From assembly GCF_002804105.1 (NCBI RefSeq), contig NZ_CP024964.1:682001-746000 (forward strand): a DNA stretch of 64,000 nucleotides, written 5' to 3'. The notes beneath the pieces are model-generated. The model searched no databases, was not told the origin of the DNA, and saw nothing but the letters and a program-made list of their open reading frames with translations. Source of the stretch: Mesoplasma melaleucae (GTDB lineage Bacteria > Bacillota_I > Bacilli_A > Mycoplasmatales > Mycoplasmataceae). The translations under genes were made by a program, and so were the position numbers. Positions 9,712-20,747 of the stretch are shown here, in pieces (positions within the stretch are counted from its first letter, which is position 1; every line of letters starts with the position of its first letter).

Positions 9712-11373
9712 TTACATCGTTTCTAATGCACTAATACCAATAATTTCAAATGCGTTTGTTAATACTTGTAACACAGCTAATACTAAACCAAGTCTTGCTT
9801 CACTAGTTAATATATCATTTTTATCAAGAATTTTTGTATCTGCATAATATGAATGGAATTGTTTACATACTGTTTGAATATATTCACAAATTAATTGTGG
9901 TGCTCTATTTTTAGCAGCCATTTTAATTACTTGATTAAAATTATCTAAAGTAAGTAATAATTCAATTTCTTTTTTATTTGTTAATAAATCATTTTCATGT
10001 AAATTAGCTTTAATATTTTTTTGTGCTGCTTGATTTAAAATTGAATTACATCTAGCTGTCGCATATTGTGCATAATAAACTGGATTTGTTGCATTTTTTT
10101 GTTGCACTAAATCTAAGTCTAAATCCATATGTGAACTGCTTGATTTAGAAGCTAACATGTATCTTAATGCATCTTTACCGACCATCTCCATAATATCAAC
10201 TAGTCAAACAGCAGTTCCTTTTCTTTTACTCATTTTGTATTCTTGACCATCTTTAATTAACCTCACCATTTGTACCATTTCAATTTCTAGAATATCAGGA
10301 TTGTGTCCTAAAAGTTGTAACCCTGCTTTCATTCTTTGAATATAACCATGGTGATCACCACCTCAAATGTTAATTAAAATGTCTGCTTTAGTTCTAGCAA
10401 TTCTAATATTATGTGTAGCTAAGTCAGGCACAATATAAGTTAATGAACCGTCTTTTTTGATTAAAACACGATCTTTATCATCACCAAATTCAGTTGTTTT
10501 TAATCATAATGCCCCATCTGCTTCATATGTTGCATTTTTTGCTTTATATTCTTTTAATAATATTTCAATTTGATTAGTATCATACATTTTTTGTTCGCTT
10601 GAGTAATGATCAATTTCAACACCAAAGTCTTTTAATTGTGACTTAATTTCAGCTAAAAAATATTTTGTTGCTTCTTTTCTAAAAATTTGATGTACTTCAG
10701 GATCAGAAATTACTGTTTCAGTATAAGTTAAATCTTTAAATTTATCACCGTATTTTTCAACAAATATATTTGCTAAATCATCATAGAATGATCCACCATA
10801 TGTATTTGCTGGTTTTTCAGCTTTAATTCCTAATGCTCATAAGTAATGAACAAAAACAGTTACAGCTAAAATATTGATTTGGTTACCTGCGTCATTTGTA
10901 TAGTACTCAGTTTGAACTTCATAACCATCAAATGCTGTAACTTTTTCTAATACAGAACCAGTCACAGCATTTCTTGCATGACCAACATGTAAAAACCCTG
11001 TTGGATTAGCTGAAACATATTCAATATTAATTATTTTATTTTTTAATGTATTTTTACCATATGCTTCTTTTAATGTTGTAATGTTTTTAATTGCTGAAGT
11101 TAAAATATTTGTTTTCAGTTTAATGTTAATAAAACCAGGCTCTGCAATTTCAATTTTATCATAATATTCTTTTTGTGCTAATTTAGCTTTAATTTTTTCT
11201 GCTAACTGAACTGGATTTTGTTTTAATTCTTTTGCACTCATTAAAGCAAGAGTAGTTGAAAAATGACTATTAATATTATTTTTATTAATTTCAACAATAG
11301 GTTCTTTTGTAATATTAAGTTTTTTTGCAATTTCTTTTAAATCATTTTCAATAATACTAATTATGTTATTCAT
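9712..11373 (-). CDS. argS: arginyl-tRNA synthetase
   Basis: A 553-aa class I synthetase charging tRNA-Arg. The N-terminal Add-1 domain leads to the HIGH-type motif in [14 protein letters not shown] (around residues 122-135), DAGNQI follows, the KMSKS-type loop is [12 protein letters not shown], and the C-terminal DALR anticodon-binding domain ends [19 protein letters not shown]. Its length is normal for the family. It follows frr and precedes a transporter gene by 1 nt. Confidence 0.96.
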
Positions 11374-11425
11374 TTTTATTCTCCCTCTAAGGAAAAAACA
11401 TTTGATTCAACAAATGTTTTGAGTC

Positions 11426-11971
11426 CTATATTGCCAATAATTCTTTTTCTTTTACTTTTGATATATCATCTAATTTTTTAATACTTGCATCAGTAACTTT
11501 TTGAATATCGCTTTCAATACCCTTAACTAAATCTTCACTAATTGATTTATCTTTTTTAGCTGTATCAATGCTATCTCTACGAATGTTTCTAATACGCACT
11601 TTAAAGTTTTCTAATTCTTTGTGCATTTTTTTAACTAAATCTTTTCTAATTTCTTCAGTTAATGCAGGAATGTTAATTCTTACAACTTCTGCATCAGAAA
11701 CTGGGTTTAAGTTTAAATCTGATTTGTTAATTGCAGCTACAACTTCTTGAATTAAAGATTTATCTCAAGGTTTAATTACAAGTAGTTGTGGTTCAGGTGT
11801 TGAGATTTGTGCTGTTTGGTTAACTGGTGTTAGAGTTCCATAGTAGTTAACCATTACTTTGTCTAACAATGCAGCACTTGCTCTTCCTGTTCTGATAGTT
11901 TTAATGTGTTCTTGTCATGCAGCAACAGTTTCGTCCATTTGTTGTTCTGCTAATAATAAAATTTCATCCAT
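11426..11971 (-). CDS. frr: ribosome recycling factor
   Basis: A 181-aa RRF that, with EF-G, splits post-termination ribosomes. Conserved landmarks: [33 protein letters not shown], and [15 protein letters not shown], then the C-terminal helix. The ATG at 11971 is 12 nt after the pyrH stop, the conserved pyrH-frr pair. Confidence 0.96.
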
Positions 11972-11983
11972 AGTTATGAGTTC

Positions 11984-12700
11984 CTATTCTTCTATAATTG
12001 TTGATTCTAATGAACCTTCCATTACTTTAATAATGTTGTTTGGCCCTTGCATGTCAAATACTTCAATTGGAAGTTTTGCATCTTTTGCTAAAGTAGCTGC
12101 TGTTAAATCCATTACACGTAATTGTTTATCAGCAATTTTACGATGAGTTAATTTTTTATAAAATTTTGCATTTGGGTTTAGGTTTGGATCTGAGTCATAA
12201 ACTCCTTTAACACCATTTTTTGCCATCAATACTGCATCAGCACCAATTTCAATTGCACGAATAACTGAGTTAGTATCTGTAGTAAAGTAAGCAAATCCTG
12301 TACCACCAACAAAAATTGATATATATCCTTCCTTCATTTTTAGTCTTGCTTTTTTAAAGTTATAGTCATCTGTTACTGTTTCAATTTGTAAAGATGAATA
12401 AACATTAACTTTGTCATAACCTAATCGTTTGATAGTTGATTCTAAAGCTAGACCATTCATAACTGTTGCTAATATTCCCATAAAGTCAGCATCAATTTGT
12501 GGCATATTAATATCTGCTCCAAGTTTTCCTCTTCAAATATTTCCCCCACCAATAACAATTCCAAGTTTTAATCCATTGTTAGCTAATTCAACAATTTGCT
12601 TAGCAATTTCTTCTAACTTTTCTTTGCTATAAATTTCATTTTCACTCTTTAAAGCTTCTCCACTTAATTTTAATAAAACTGTACTATATTTATATTTCAT
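11984..12700 (-). CDS. pyrH: UMP kinase
   Basis: A 238-aa amino acid kinase family protein that makes UDP from UMP in pyrimidine salvage. Visible: LLKLSGEAL at the N-terminus, LGIVIGGGNIWRG, DFMGILATVMNGLAL, GGTGFAYFTTDT and GVYDSDP. The start at 12700 gives the full N-terminus. It heads pyrH-frr-argS-transporter. Confidence 0.96.
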
Positions 12701-12749
12701 GTATATACCTCATTCATCTTATTTATTATACCCAAAAACACTTATAAAA

Positions 12750-12775
12750 AAAGTATTCATAATTGAATACTTAGT
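12750..12775 (-). terminator. rho-independent terminator
   Basis: On the minus strand AAGTATTCA and TGAATACTT pair around a short loop, followed by a T run. It ends the transcript of the small membrane protein gene and separates it from pyrH. Confidence 0.7.
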
Positions 12776-12792
12776 AATATTTTAAAAGTATT

Positions 12793-13098
12793 TTAATCCT
12801 TTATTTTTTTGTAATCAAAGAATAATAAATAGATAACAAAAATAATACAGACTCCTTCAAGTAATAATGTAAGTCAATTTAAAAGCACTCATGTATTGTA
12901 TAAAGTATTCATTGTAATGAATGTATAAGTAATAAGTGCAACTGAAGTAATTGTTAATATAACAATAATAATTATCCTATAGGATAACTTTTTAGTTTTA
13001 ATCATTTTGTAAATTTCAGATGCAATTAATACTAAACCAATTGTTCCAATTAGCAGCGCACTAATTATTTGAAATATTTCTATTGTTGAATATCGCAT
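12793..13098 (-). CDS. small three-helix membrane protein, hypothetical
   Basis: A 101-aa protein with hydrophobic helices at about residues 8-28, 42-66 and 70-92, and a basic C-terminal tail ending KKIKD. I do not recognise the family. It follows the deacetylase gene by 3 nt, with GGGGAG as the Shine-Dalgarno inside that gene's end, so both are in one operon. A role in the envelope is inferred from this. Confidence 0.6.
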
Positions 13099-13101
13099 AA
13101 T

Positions 13102-13848
13102 CTAACTCCCCAACTTTCCATAGTTTAAGTAATATGATGGTGTATCTTTTGTAAAGTTAGCAAAAGCATAACCATGTTTTAGTAGTGTTTCAAGAAATTC
13201 TGGTAATCAAACTTTTGCATAATCTCTTGTATGAGCAACAAAGATTTGACCATTTCTTAAATGAGAAAAATATTGATTTAAGATTTCTTCTTTTCCTGTT
13301 TTTTCTTCTAAATAATCAGTGCCTAAATATCCTCTAACTCAATAAGGATTTGCAACTTTTTTTTGTACATAACCCAAACCTCTATAGTATTGTAAATATG
13401 GCATCCTGATTGGAATATCTTTTGATTCAATTTTTTTACCATTTTCATTATATACATGTTTGATCATGTCATTTACGTCATTTAATTCTTTAACTAATTG
13501 AACTTGGTTATTTATATATTCATTATGATAGTATGAATGATTTCCAATTGAGTGACCACCTTGAATCATTCGATCAACAACTTTTTTAATACTAGTATTA
13601 TTAACGTATTTTGATAAATTAATTCCTGTCATAAAAAATGTTGCTTTTACATCATACTTATCTAACACATCAAGAATTTTTTCATCAGCACAAGCTGATG
13701 GACCATCGTCAAATGTAATCATAACAACTTTGTTACTTGAGATTATTCTATTAACTTCTCGGTCATAATTATATGTTGAAATACTAAAAATAAATCCCAC
13801 GATCATTAGTGAAATAATTGATATTTTTGTTAATGTTAATAATTTCAT
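13102..13848 (-). CDS. membrane-anchored polysaccharide deacetylase (NodB domain)
   Basis: A 248-aa protein with an N-terminal signal anchor (about residues 8-24) and a carbohydrate esterase 4 domain. The metal and catalytic motifs are intact: VVMITFDDGPS (motif 1) and HSIGNHSYYHNE (motif 2, HxxxH). Such enzymes deacetylate surface or secreted polysaccharide. Mollicutes lack peptidoglycan, so the substrate is probably a capsular glycan or an environmental one such as chitin; this is inference. Confidence 0.85.
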
Positions 13849-13879
13849 AACTTATTTCCTTTCCTTATATAAAAAATTA

Positions 13880-13908
13880 TTTAAAAAAGTACTCTTATAT
13901 GAGTACTT
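13880..13908 (-). terminator. terminator after the tsf operon
   Basis: On the minus strand AAGTACTC and GAGTACTT pair around a six-base loop, followed by TTTT. It ends the transcript that includes the gene at 13918-14478. Confidence 0.75.
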
Positions 13909-13917
13909 GAATTTATA

Positions 13918-14478
13918 TTATTTGTTTCTAATTGTTTTATCATGGTATGCTAATGCATCTTCTGATTCAACTTTAATACCTGTGATTTTTTCATCAAAGA
14001 ATGAAGCATCAACCATTTTTGTACTAAATTTAATTTTTTTGGTAACTCGTTTACCTTGTTTATAGAAAACAAAGATATTTGGTGTTCTTGTATCATTAAT
14101 GATTTTTATAATATTCTTATTATCAATTTTTTCTCCAATTAAATTAATTGAATCTTTTGATAAAGCTATTCCAAAGTATTGAATAAAGAAGAATAATGCA
14201 ATAACTACAGCAACAATACAAACCATTCCTATAACTGTTGTGATAATTGGCCCTATATTTTTGCTTTCATTGTCAGGTTTAAAAATAATCGCTGTGATAA
14301 TTCCCATAACCTCAGCAAGTGAAATTAGTGACATTGTAAGAATTGGTAATACTAAACCATATTTTTTAGCTTTACTATCTATTTTTTTAAACTTGTAGTA
14401 GTAAAATGCAAGTGTTAATAATAAAAGTAATGAAACTCCAATTAACACGATACTCATAATTAAAAATTTTGAACTCAT
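13918..14478 (-). CDS. four-helix membrane protein, hypothetical
   Basis: A 186-aa protein with hydrophobic segments at about residues 5-28, 43-65 and 77-105, then a cytoplasmic-looking domain of about 80 residues (SKDSINLIGEKIDNKNIIKI) that may fold as a small PH-like or beta-rich domain. No family recognised. It starts 3 nt after the tsf stop, so it is co-transcribed with rpsB-tsf. Confidence 0.6.
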   Translation of the reverse strand: MSSKFLIMSIVLIGVSLLLLLTLAFYYYKFKKIDSKAKKYGLVLPILTMSLISLAEVMGIITAIIFKPDNESKNIGPIITTVIGMVCIVAVVIALFFFIQYFGIALSKDSINLIGEKIDNKNIIKIINDTRTPNIFVFYKQGKRVTKKIKFSTKMVDASFFDEKITGIKVESEDALAYHDKTIRNK

Positions 14479-14480
14479 AA

Positions 14481-15374
14481 CTAGTTACCTAATTGAGCAG
14501 CTACTTCACTTGCAAAGTCAGTAACTACTTTTTCAATTCCTTCTCCAACTTCATATCTAATCATATCGATTAAAGTAACTTTTTTAGATTCTAAAAATTG
14601 ACCTACTTTGAAACTTTCATCTACAACATATTGTTGATCAACTAGACTGATTTCTGATAAACGTTTTGATAATTTACCTTTTAAAATGTTTTCTAAAACA
14701 TTTTCTGGTTTACCTTGTAATTTTGGATCTTCTTTAGCTTCTGCTTTAATAATGCTAAATTCTGATTCTTTAAAGTCTGCTGGAATTTCATCCATGTTTT
14801 TGTATTGTGGACTCATAGCAGCAACGTGCATAGCTAAGTTGTAAGCATCTGATGCATCAATTGTTCCTTTGAAATTTAATACAACTGAAACTCTTTTGTT
14901 AGCGTGGTTATATAAAGTAGTTGAGTTTCCAGCTTCTTTTGCAATTAAAGTAAATCTTCTTAATTGAATTTTTTCTCCAATTGTTGCTGTGGCATTTACT
15001 AAAGCTTGTTCAATAGTTTCACCTGAATTTGTTTTTAATGCTAATCCTTCTTCTAAAGTTTTTGCATCTGATGCTAATAATACATTAGCAATTTCATCAA
15101 TTAAGTTGATGAATTTTTCGTTTTGAGCAACGAAGTCTGTTTCTGAGTTAACTTCAAGAATAACAACTTTTTTGTCATTTTCTTTTGCTAATGCTACACC
15201 TTCTGCAGCTACACGGTCTGATTTTTTAGCAGCTTTTGCTAATCCGTTTTCTCTTAATCAAACGATTGCATCATTGATGTTTCCATCAGTTGCTTCTAAA
15301 GCTTTTTTACAGTCCATCATACCAGCTTGTGTAATTTCTCTTAATTCTTTAATTAATTGTGCGTTTACAGCCAT
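14481..15374 (-). CDS. tsf: translation elongation factor Ts
   Basis: A 297-aa nucleotide exchange factor for EF-Tu. Signature motifs: [19 protein letters not shown] and [21 protein letters not shown] in the N-terminal UBA-like domain, [13 protein letters not shown], and [11 protein letters not shown] in the core. One TGA Trp at WLRENG. It is 22 nt downstream of rpsB, the universal pair. Confidence 0.97.
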
Positions 15375-15395
15375 ATATGTATTCTCCTTTGTTTA

Positions 15396-16208
15396 TTAGT
15401 TAGTTGGTTTTTCTGATTTTTCTGATCTGTTTCAGTTTCTGTTATTGATATTGAAGTTGTTTTCTCCTTCAGTTCTTTCACGTTTAACAACAACTGTTTT
15501 TAAAACTGAAGGTGCCATTTTTAAGTTAGCTCCATCAGCGAATGCATCAACTAAAGCGTTGATCATAATGCTTACTGATTCTTGTAAATCATCGTTTGCA
15601 GGAATTGGTAAAGTTACGATATCTGGATCAACGTTTGTATCACATAATCCAATTACTGGAATATTTAATTTAATTGCTTCTTTAACAGCAATTTCATCTG
15701 ATTTAGGATCAACTACAACTAATGCTGCAGGTAATTTACGCATTTGTTTAATTCCACCTAATGATTTTTCTAAGTTAGCTTTTTCTTTTAAAATTAAGAT
15801 TTGTTCTTTTTTAGTTCTTAAAGCTAATTTTCCATTTTTTTCTGATTCTTCAATTTCTCATAAAGCTTTAATTCTTTTTACGATTGTTTTGAAGTTAGTT
15901 AAAGTTCCACCTAATCATCTTTGGTTAACATAAAAGTTACCCGATCTTAATGCAGCTTCTTTAACAGCTAATTTAGCTGAACGTCTTGTTCCTACGAATA
16001 AAACTTTTTCACCTTTAGCTCCAATTGATTGTAATAGTTTTTCAGCTTGTCTTAATTGAATTAAAGTTTTCTCTAAGTCAATTACGTGGTTTTTTGATTT
16101 TGACCCATAAATAAATGGTGCCATTTTAGGATTTCATCTCTTTGTTTGGTGACCGTATTGAACACCAGCAGCAGATAATTCATCTCTTGTTACTTCTTTA
16201 TATGCCAT
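15396..16208 (-). CDS. rpsB: 30S ribosomal protein S2
   Basis: A 270-aa S2 protein. Landmarks: [68 protein letters not shown], and PIPANDDLQESVSIMI. The C-terminal tail (EGENNFNINNRNWNRSEKS) is low-complexity. AAGGAG lies ahead of the ATG. A possible structured leader precedes it (16209-16348). Confidence 0.97.
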
Positions 16209-16348
16209 TTTGTACTCCTTCTTTTCTTTGTATTTGTTAGGCTTCCAAATGATTCGAACACTAACCACCCTTTTCACTAAATTTGGGCACTGGGTTAAAT
16301 GAATTCTCACTTGTGATTGAATATCTATATATTTGTTAAATAATCAAC
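16209..16348 (-). promoter_or_regulatory. candidate structured leader of rpsB
   Basis: About 140 nt of untranslated RNA would precede rpsB if the promoter at 16355-16383 is used. The middle (16240-16310) is richer in G and C than its surroundings. CCAAAT and ATTTGG can pair, as can ACCC and GGGT, and these pairings interleave, so a pseudoknot is possible. Ribosomal protein leaders often bind their own product. I saw the pairings by eye only. Confidence 0.35.
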
Positions 16349-16354
16349 TTTTAA

Positions 16355-16383
16355 ATTATAGCAAAAAAAGCACTTATATTGAA
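16355..16383 (-). promoter_or_regulatory. candidate rpsB promoter
   Basis: On the minus strand TTCAAT (16378-16383), a 17-nt spacer and TATAAT (16355-16360). It overlaps the terminator of the upstream gene. Confidence 0.45.
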
Positions 16384-16390
16384 GCGCTTC
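16362..16390 (-). terminator. terminator of the flippase-like gene
   Basis: On the minus strand AAGCGCTT, a six-base loop and AAGTGCTT (one G-U pair), then seven T. Confidence 0.75.
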
Positions 16391-16405
16391 TTTCTTGATA
16401 ATCTG

Positions 16406-18448
16406 CTATTTTTTATTTTTTGACTTATTATTTCCTGTTAAAGTATAAATTTTTGGTGTTGTTTTATATTTATATCTTTTTTCATAGTAACTTTCATTAT
16501 CAATAAATTCATTGCTTTCTTCAATTTGTTCATACAATGATTTAATAATTTCTTCACTTTGATTTGATTCTTCTTCAACATTAATTCCTGCGTCAATAAA
16601 TCTTGCAATTTTTAATTTACTACTATTTCTTTGTACGATTTGTTTAACAATCGGTAAGTTTACAATAATGTTTAAACCAATATTTGGTCTAAAAATTAAA
16701 GGTAAAATAATACACACTGGTAAGCTAGTAATTGCAGTGATTGCTAGCACACTAATTAATGTTGCAATTGTGACAGGTTCTAGCACAACTGTTATGATTG
16801 AATTAACATGAACAACATCAACATCAATTTTGATAAGTACAAATTTACTTAAACCAAAATTAATAAATAGAACTGTTGCAACAACAGGCACTAATAGGAA
16901 AATAAAGTTTGGTATAACATTTTTAATCGATGAATTATAAGTAACATGTGTTCATGTAAATGATCATAAGTAGAAATAACCGACCATCATAAAGATTAAC
17001 TTGATTACATAATAGTATCTAATCATTCTTGGAATTCAGTTTTCATAACTACCTGAATCATATACAAAATAATATAAACAAATCAATGTAATTCCTGCAG
17101 TTATTACAAATCAAATTGAAATTAAGTTCAATCATTTTGTTGTTCTTTTTTCAATCCCTTTTGCTTGAACTAAAACATATTGTCCTTGTACTATAATAAT
17201 TGCACTAGTTGATAATCCAAACATTATTGAAAATTCTTGATTAGAGAAAATATATTTTAAAGCTTGCGCTTGATAAATAGCACTAGCGTCACTTCCATCA
17301 AAGTCTTTAGCAATTACATTTCCAAATAATCCTGTAGCAATAAACGGAGTTAAAATTGAAATCAAGACAAAACTAAACCCAGCTACAATATATGTATAGA
17401 GTTCATAGTTGGTGTAGGTCTTCCATTCAATTCGTCCTTCTTTTAGAATCTTAGCAATGAAGTATTCTCTAAACGAAACAATGAAGTTTAACATTATGAT
17501 TCTAATATTAATTCCTACAATCATATAAATAGAAAGCATAGAAGTAGTTTTCAACCCTGATGCTCCTAATACAACAAATAAGATAATAATGTCAGGATTC
17601 ATTAAAATATTAATTCCTAAAGATGAGAAGAATAATTTTGATGATTTTCTCACTAAGTTATGATCGTTAAAATCAGAATAAAATTTTATTCATGGGTATT
17701 TTCGCTTAACATACCACATGATCATAAATCCACGAATAAATGGATAAATAATAATTGGCATAAAAACCAGTACTGGACTAAGTTGAATACCTCTATAATT
17801 AATAAAATTTAATAAGATGATAATAGTCATATAAATGACTACATCAGTAAATAAAATAATTGCTCTTCTTAAATAGTTTTGTTTATCAGCTTCTAATACG
17901 TTTTCATATATACCAAAAATTGATGAGTTAACTATTTGTTTAAATCCAAAGAAGAAACATACTAAACCAAGTTCTCATAAATGAATAACAATTGGTTCAA
18001 CCCCTTCTTTAATAACTGGTCCTGTTAAACTAGTTATGATTGATTCGTTTTGTAAAAAGTAAGGTGCTAATGCAATTTCAAGTGGATATAAAATTGAAAC
18101 TAAAGTTACTAAAATTAAACCTCTTCAAAGCTTATTACGATATTTACGTTTAGCTGTTGAAAATGCTTCATTAGCACTAATTCAATCTTTTTCCATAATT
18201 GGTTTTGACATTAGAATTACAGTTGTAATTCCAAGTGCACCTTCACAAGTTCCCCCAATAATGGCTATTGACATCGAAATTCTAACGAACCCATTAAACT
18301 CAGTACCATAAGCACTCAAGATTCAATAAATCATTAGAATTTGAATAATTGTGTTAGTGAAAGAGATTAATACCCCTACCAATGCGCTTCAAACACTGGT
18401 TCTTGCAGAGGTCTTTATTACAATATTTTCAGTTGTTTCAAGTTGCAT
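16406..18448 (-). CDS. polytopic membrane protein, MATE/Wzx flippase-like
   Basis: A 680-aa protein with about twelve to fourteen hydrophobic helices and a soluble C-terminal tail of roughly 100 residues rich in E, N and K. The N-terminal part (GVLISFTNTIIQILMIYWIL, FNGFVRISMSIAIIGGTCEG) resembles polysaccharide-type flippases of the MOP superfamily. A role in exporting a lipid-linked glycan is plausible, given the deacetylase and glycosyltransferase elsewhere in the window. The ATG has AGGAGGTG upstream, located within the end of the preceding gene. Confidence 0.5.
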
Positions 18449-18459
18449 TGTTTCACCTC

Positions 18460-19368
18460 CTATCAGGTTGGTTCTATCTCTACAATTTTACCATTTAGGT
18501 TTTCTAAATTCCCTTTAAACCCATTAAACACTAATTTATTAGCAAATAAGAAAATCATTTTTTCATTGTTAATCATAGTACCTGAATATCTTCAATCATT
18601 AATAATCGGAGCTCCATAATATTCTAAAGTAGCTCTAATTTGATGTTTTCTACCTGTTAAAATTTGAACTTCTAATTCTGTTTGTTTATTTGTAACATCA
18701 AGACTAACAACATTAAAAATTGTTGTTGCTTCTTTATAATCAGGTTTAAATTCTTCACTGAATACTGATTTTTGAATGATCGGATCATATTTAATTCATC
18801 CTTTTGCATCTAAACTTTCAGTTACAGGTACATCAATTTTACAGCAATAGTATTTTTCAATTTTATCTTTATCTTGAATTGCTTCAACTAAAATATCATG
18901 AGCTTGTTTGTTTTTTGCATACATTAAAAGTCCTGAAGTTAATTTATCTAATCTGTGTATGTGACTAACTACATATGAGTTTTCTTCACTTGGATTGTAT
19001 TTGTTTGAATCAACTAAATAACTTTTAACAATATCATCCATGCTTTCTTTTACTAATGAGTGAACTTCAACATTATATGGTTTTAAAACAATTAATATAT
19101 TTGAATCTTCATAAACAATATCAAGTGCATAGTCTTTAATTTTTTTAAAATTATCTCTTAACACAGGTTTATTATTATCATAAACAACAATTTCATCATT
19201 TGCTTTAATTAAGTAATCTTTATCTTTGATTCTTTTGTCATTAATTTTAATATCCCCTTTTCTCAATCATTTATAAATAACTGAAAGTGGAGTTGTTTTA
19301 TAGTTCTTTTTTAAAAACTTAAATAAAGTTTGATTATCATCATTTTGGTTTGCAATAAATTTATTCAT
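18460..19368 (-). CDS. 23S rRNA pseudouridine synthase, RluA family
   Basis: A 302-aa enzyme with an N-terminal S4-like domain (RKGDIKINDKRIKDKDYLIKA) and the RluA catalytic domain; the aspartate lies in VVSHIHRLDKLTSGLLMYAKN, and the distal TGRKHQIRATLEYYG is intact. It modifies rRNA. The true C-terminus is EIEPTW followed by TAG, since TGA is Trp. The ATG overlaps the upstream CPBP gene's stop (TAATG). Confidence 0.93.
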
Positions 19369-20324
19369 TAATTAACACCTGAGATCCTTACTATCATTAA
19401 AATGAAAGTTATAAAGTTTGAACCTAAATGAGCTAATCATGTATAGGTAACATTACCTTCTGTAAATATAAATGTGGCAGATAAAATTAGTCCTGGTATA
19501 AAGTAAACATAAATGTTTTCTACATCTCCCATACTTACATGCACCATTGCAAATGCAAGTGATGAAACTATTAAGGCAAATCATTTATTTCCAACACCTG
19601 TAAAAATTGAATCTCTAAATGCTAGTTCTTCAACCATAGGTGCAACAATTACACTAAAGATAAATAATAGTATTGAATATATTACTTTTAAAGCTACTGA
19701 AGAGCTATTGTAAAGATCTTCAAGTGCACTTTGGTTTGATGTTTCTTTTGCTAAAAAACTTAAACCAAAAGATACTGCAAATAAAACAATACTCATAATA
19801 AACGCAACACTTAAAACTTTTTTTCATTCATTTTTTAAAGTTAAAATAATTCTTTCTTTTAAGAAAGGAACTTTAATAAATAAAATAACTCCAATAATAA
19901 TTTCAGCAATTGTTTGTAAGATGATTGATACAAGTTGTGATGTTACATTACTATTCCCAGCAACAGCTAGAATTAATGAACCTAAGATAATAACAAATAA
20001 AAATGGCACTACAATAAATGCGTATATTCCAATTGCGTTTGTTCTTATAAACAATTGATTATCTCTTTTATATAAAATTAAACATCCAACTGCAGAACAA
20101 ATGATTTGAACAGGCACAAAAACAAGGTTTATGTAATTTGCTGTATCTTCTGCTGTGTTTCCATGAATAGTAAATTTTAATATGATTAGAACAATTAAGG
20201 GCACAAATAAAATTGATGTTGCAAAGATAATTCCATCAATCAAAAGATTGAAAACATTGAATTTAAATTTTGCTTCTGGTGGTAATTGATCTTGTAAATT
20301 TAATTTTTTAAATGATAATTCCAT
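19368..20324 (-). CDS. CPBP family intramembrane metalloprotease (CAAX protease-like)
   Basis: A 318-aa protein with about eight TM helices. The C-terminal half carries the Abi/CPBP motifs: VAPMVEELAFRDSIF (EExxxR) and FAMVHVSMGDV (an H in the third motif). Bacterial members process or degrade membrane-anchored peptides, and some are linked to immunity to bacteriocins. It overlaps the pseudouridine synthase gene by 1 nt. Confidence 0.83.
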
Positions 20325-20360
20325 GTTTTCTCCTTCTTTTAGTCTAAATTAATTAAAACA

Positions 20361-20390
20361 TATAAAAAAATTGCATAAAGCAATTTTAAT
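20361..20390 (-). terminator. terminator after ptsH
   Basis: On the minus strand AAATTGC, a short loop and GCAATTT, followed by a T run. Confidence 0.7.
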
Positions 20391-20400
20391 TAATTTTGTA

Positions 20401-20670
20401 TTAACCTTCAATTAATGCTGCTGAAATCATTGCTTCTTTGATTCCTGCAACAGCTGCGTCAGCGTCTGATCCTTCAGCGATGATAGTAACTTCATCTCCT
20501 GATTTAATTTGCATTGATAAAATGTTCATAATTGATCTTAAGTTTCCATTTTTTGAACCTGAAACGATTTTAACATCTGACTCAAATTTTGAAGCTGCAG
20601 AAATAATTGCAGTTGCTGGTCTTGCGTGTAATCCAATTTTGTCAGTAATAACTGCTGTAAATTGTGTCAT
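20401..20670 (-). CDS. ptsH: phosphocarrier protein HPr
   Basis: An 89-aa HPr, the phosphate carrier between enzyme I and sugar EIIA domains of the PTS. The active histidine is in GLHARPATAI, and the regulatory serine motif is LRSIMNILSM. It is monocistronic: a terminator follows, and pcrA lies upstream with a gap of 77 nt. Sugar uptake by PTS fits a fermentative Mollicute. Confidence 0.97.
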   Translation of the reverse strand: MTQFTAVITDKIGLHARPATAIISAASKFESDVKIVSGSKNGNLRSIMNILSMQIKSGDEVTIIAEGSDADAAVAGIKEAMISAALIEG

Positions 20671-20747
20671 TTAATTTTCCTCCTGTATTTTTTTAATACT
20701 TAATTATTATATCAATAACTTACCTGATATATCAATTGTTATTATAA

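Noticed and set aside
9712-11373. Apparent splits of argS, polA, pcrA and others into several ORFs
   Set aside because: The breaks are TGA codons read as Trp; the proteins are continuous, so they are not frameshifted.
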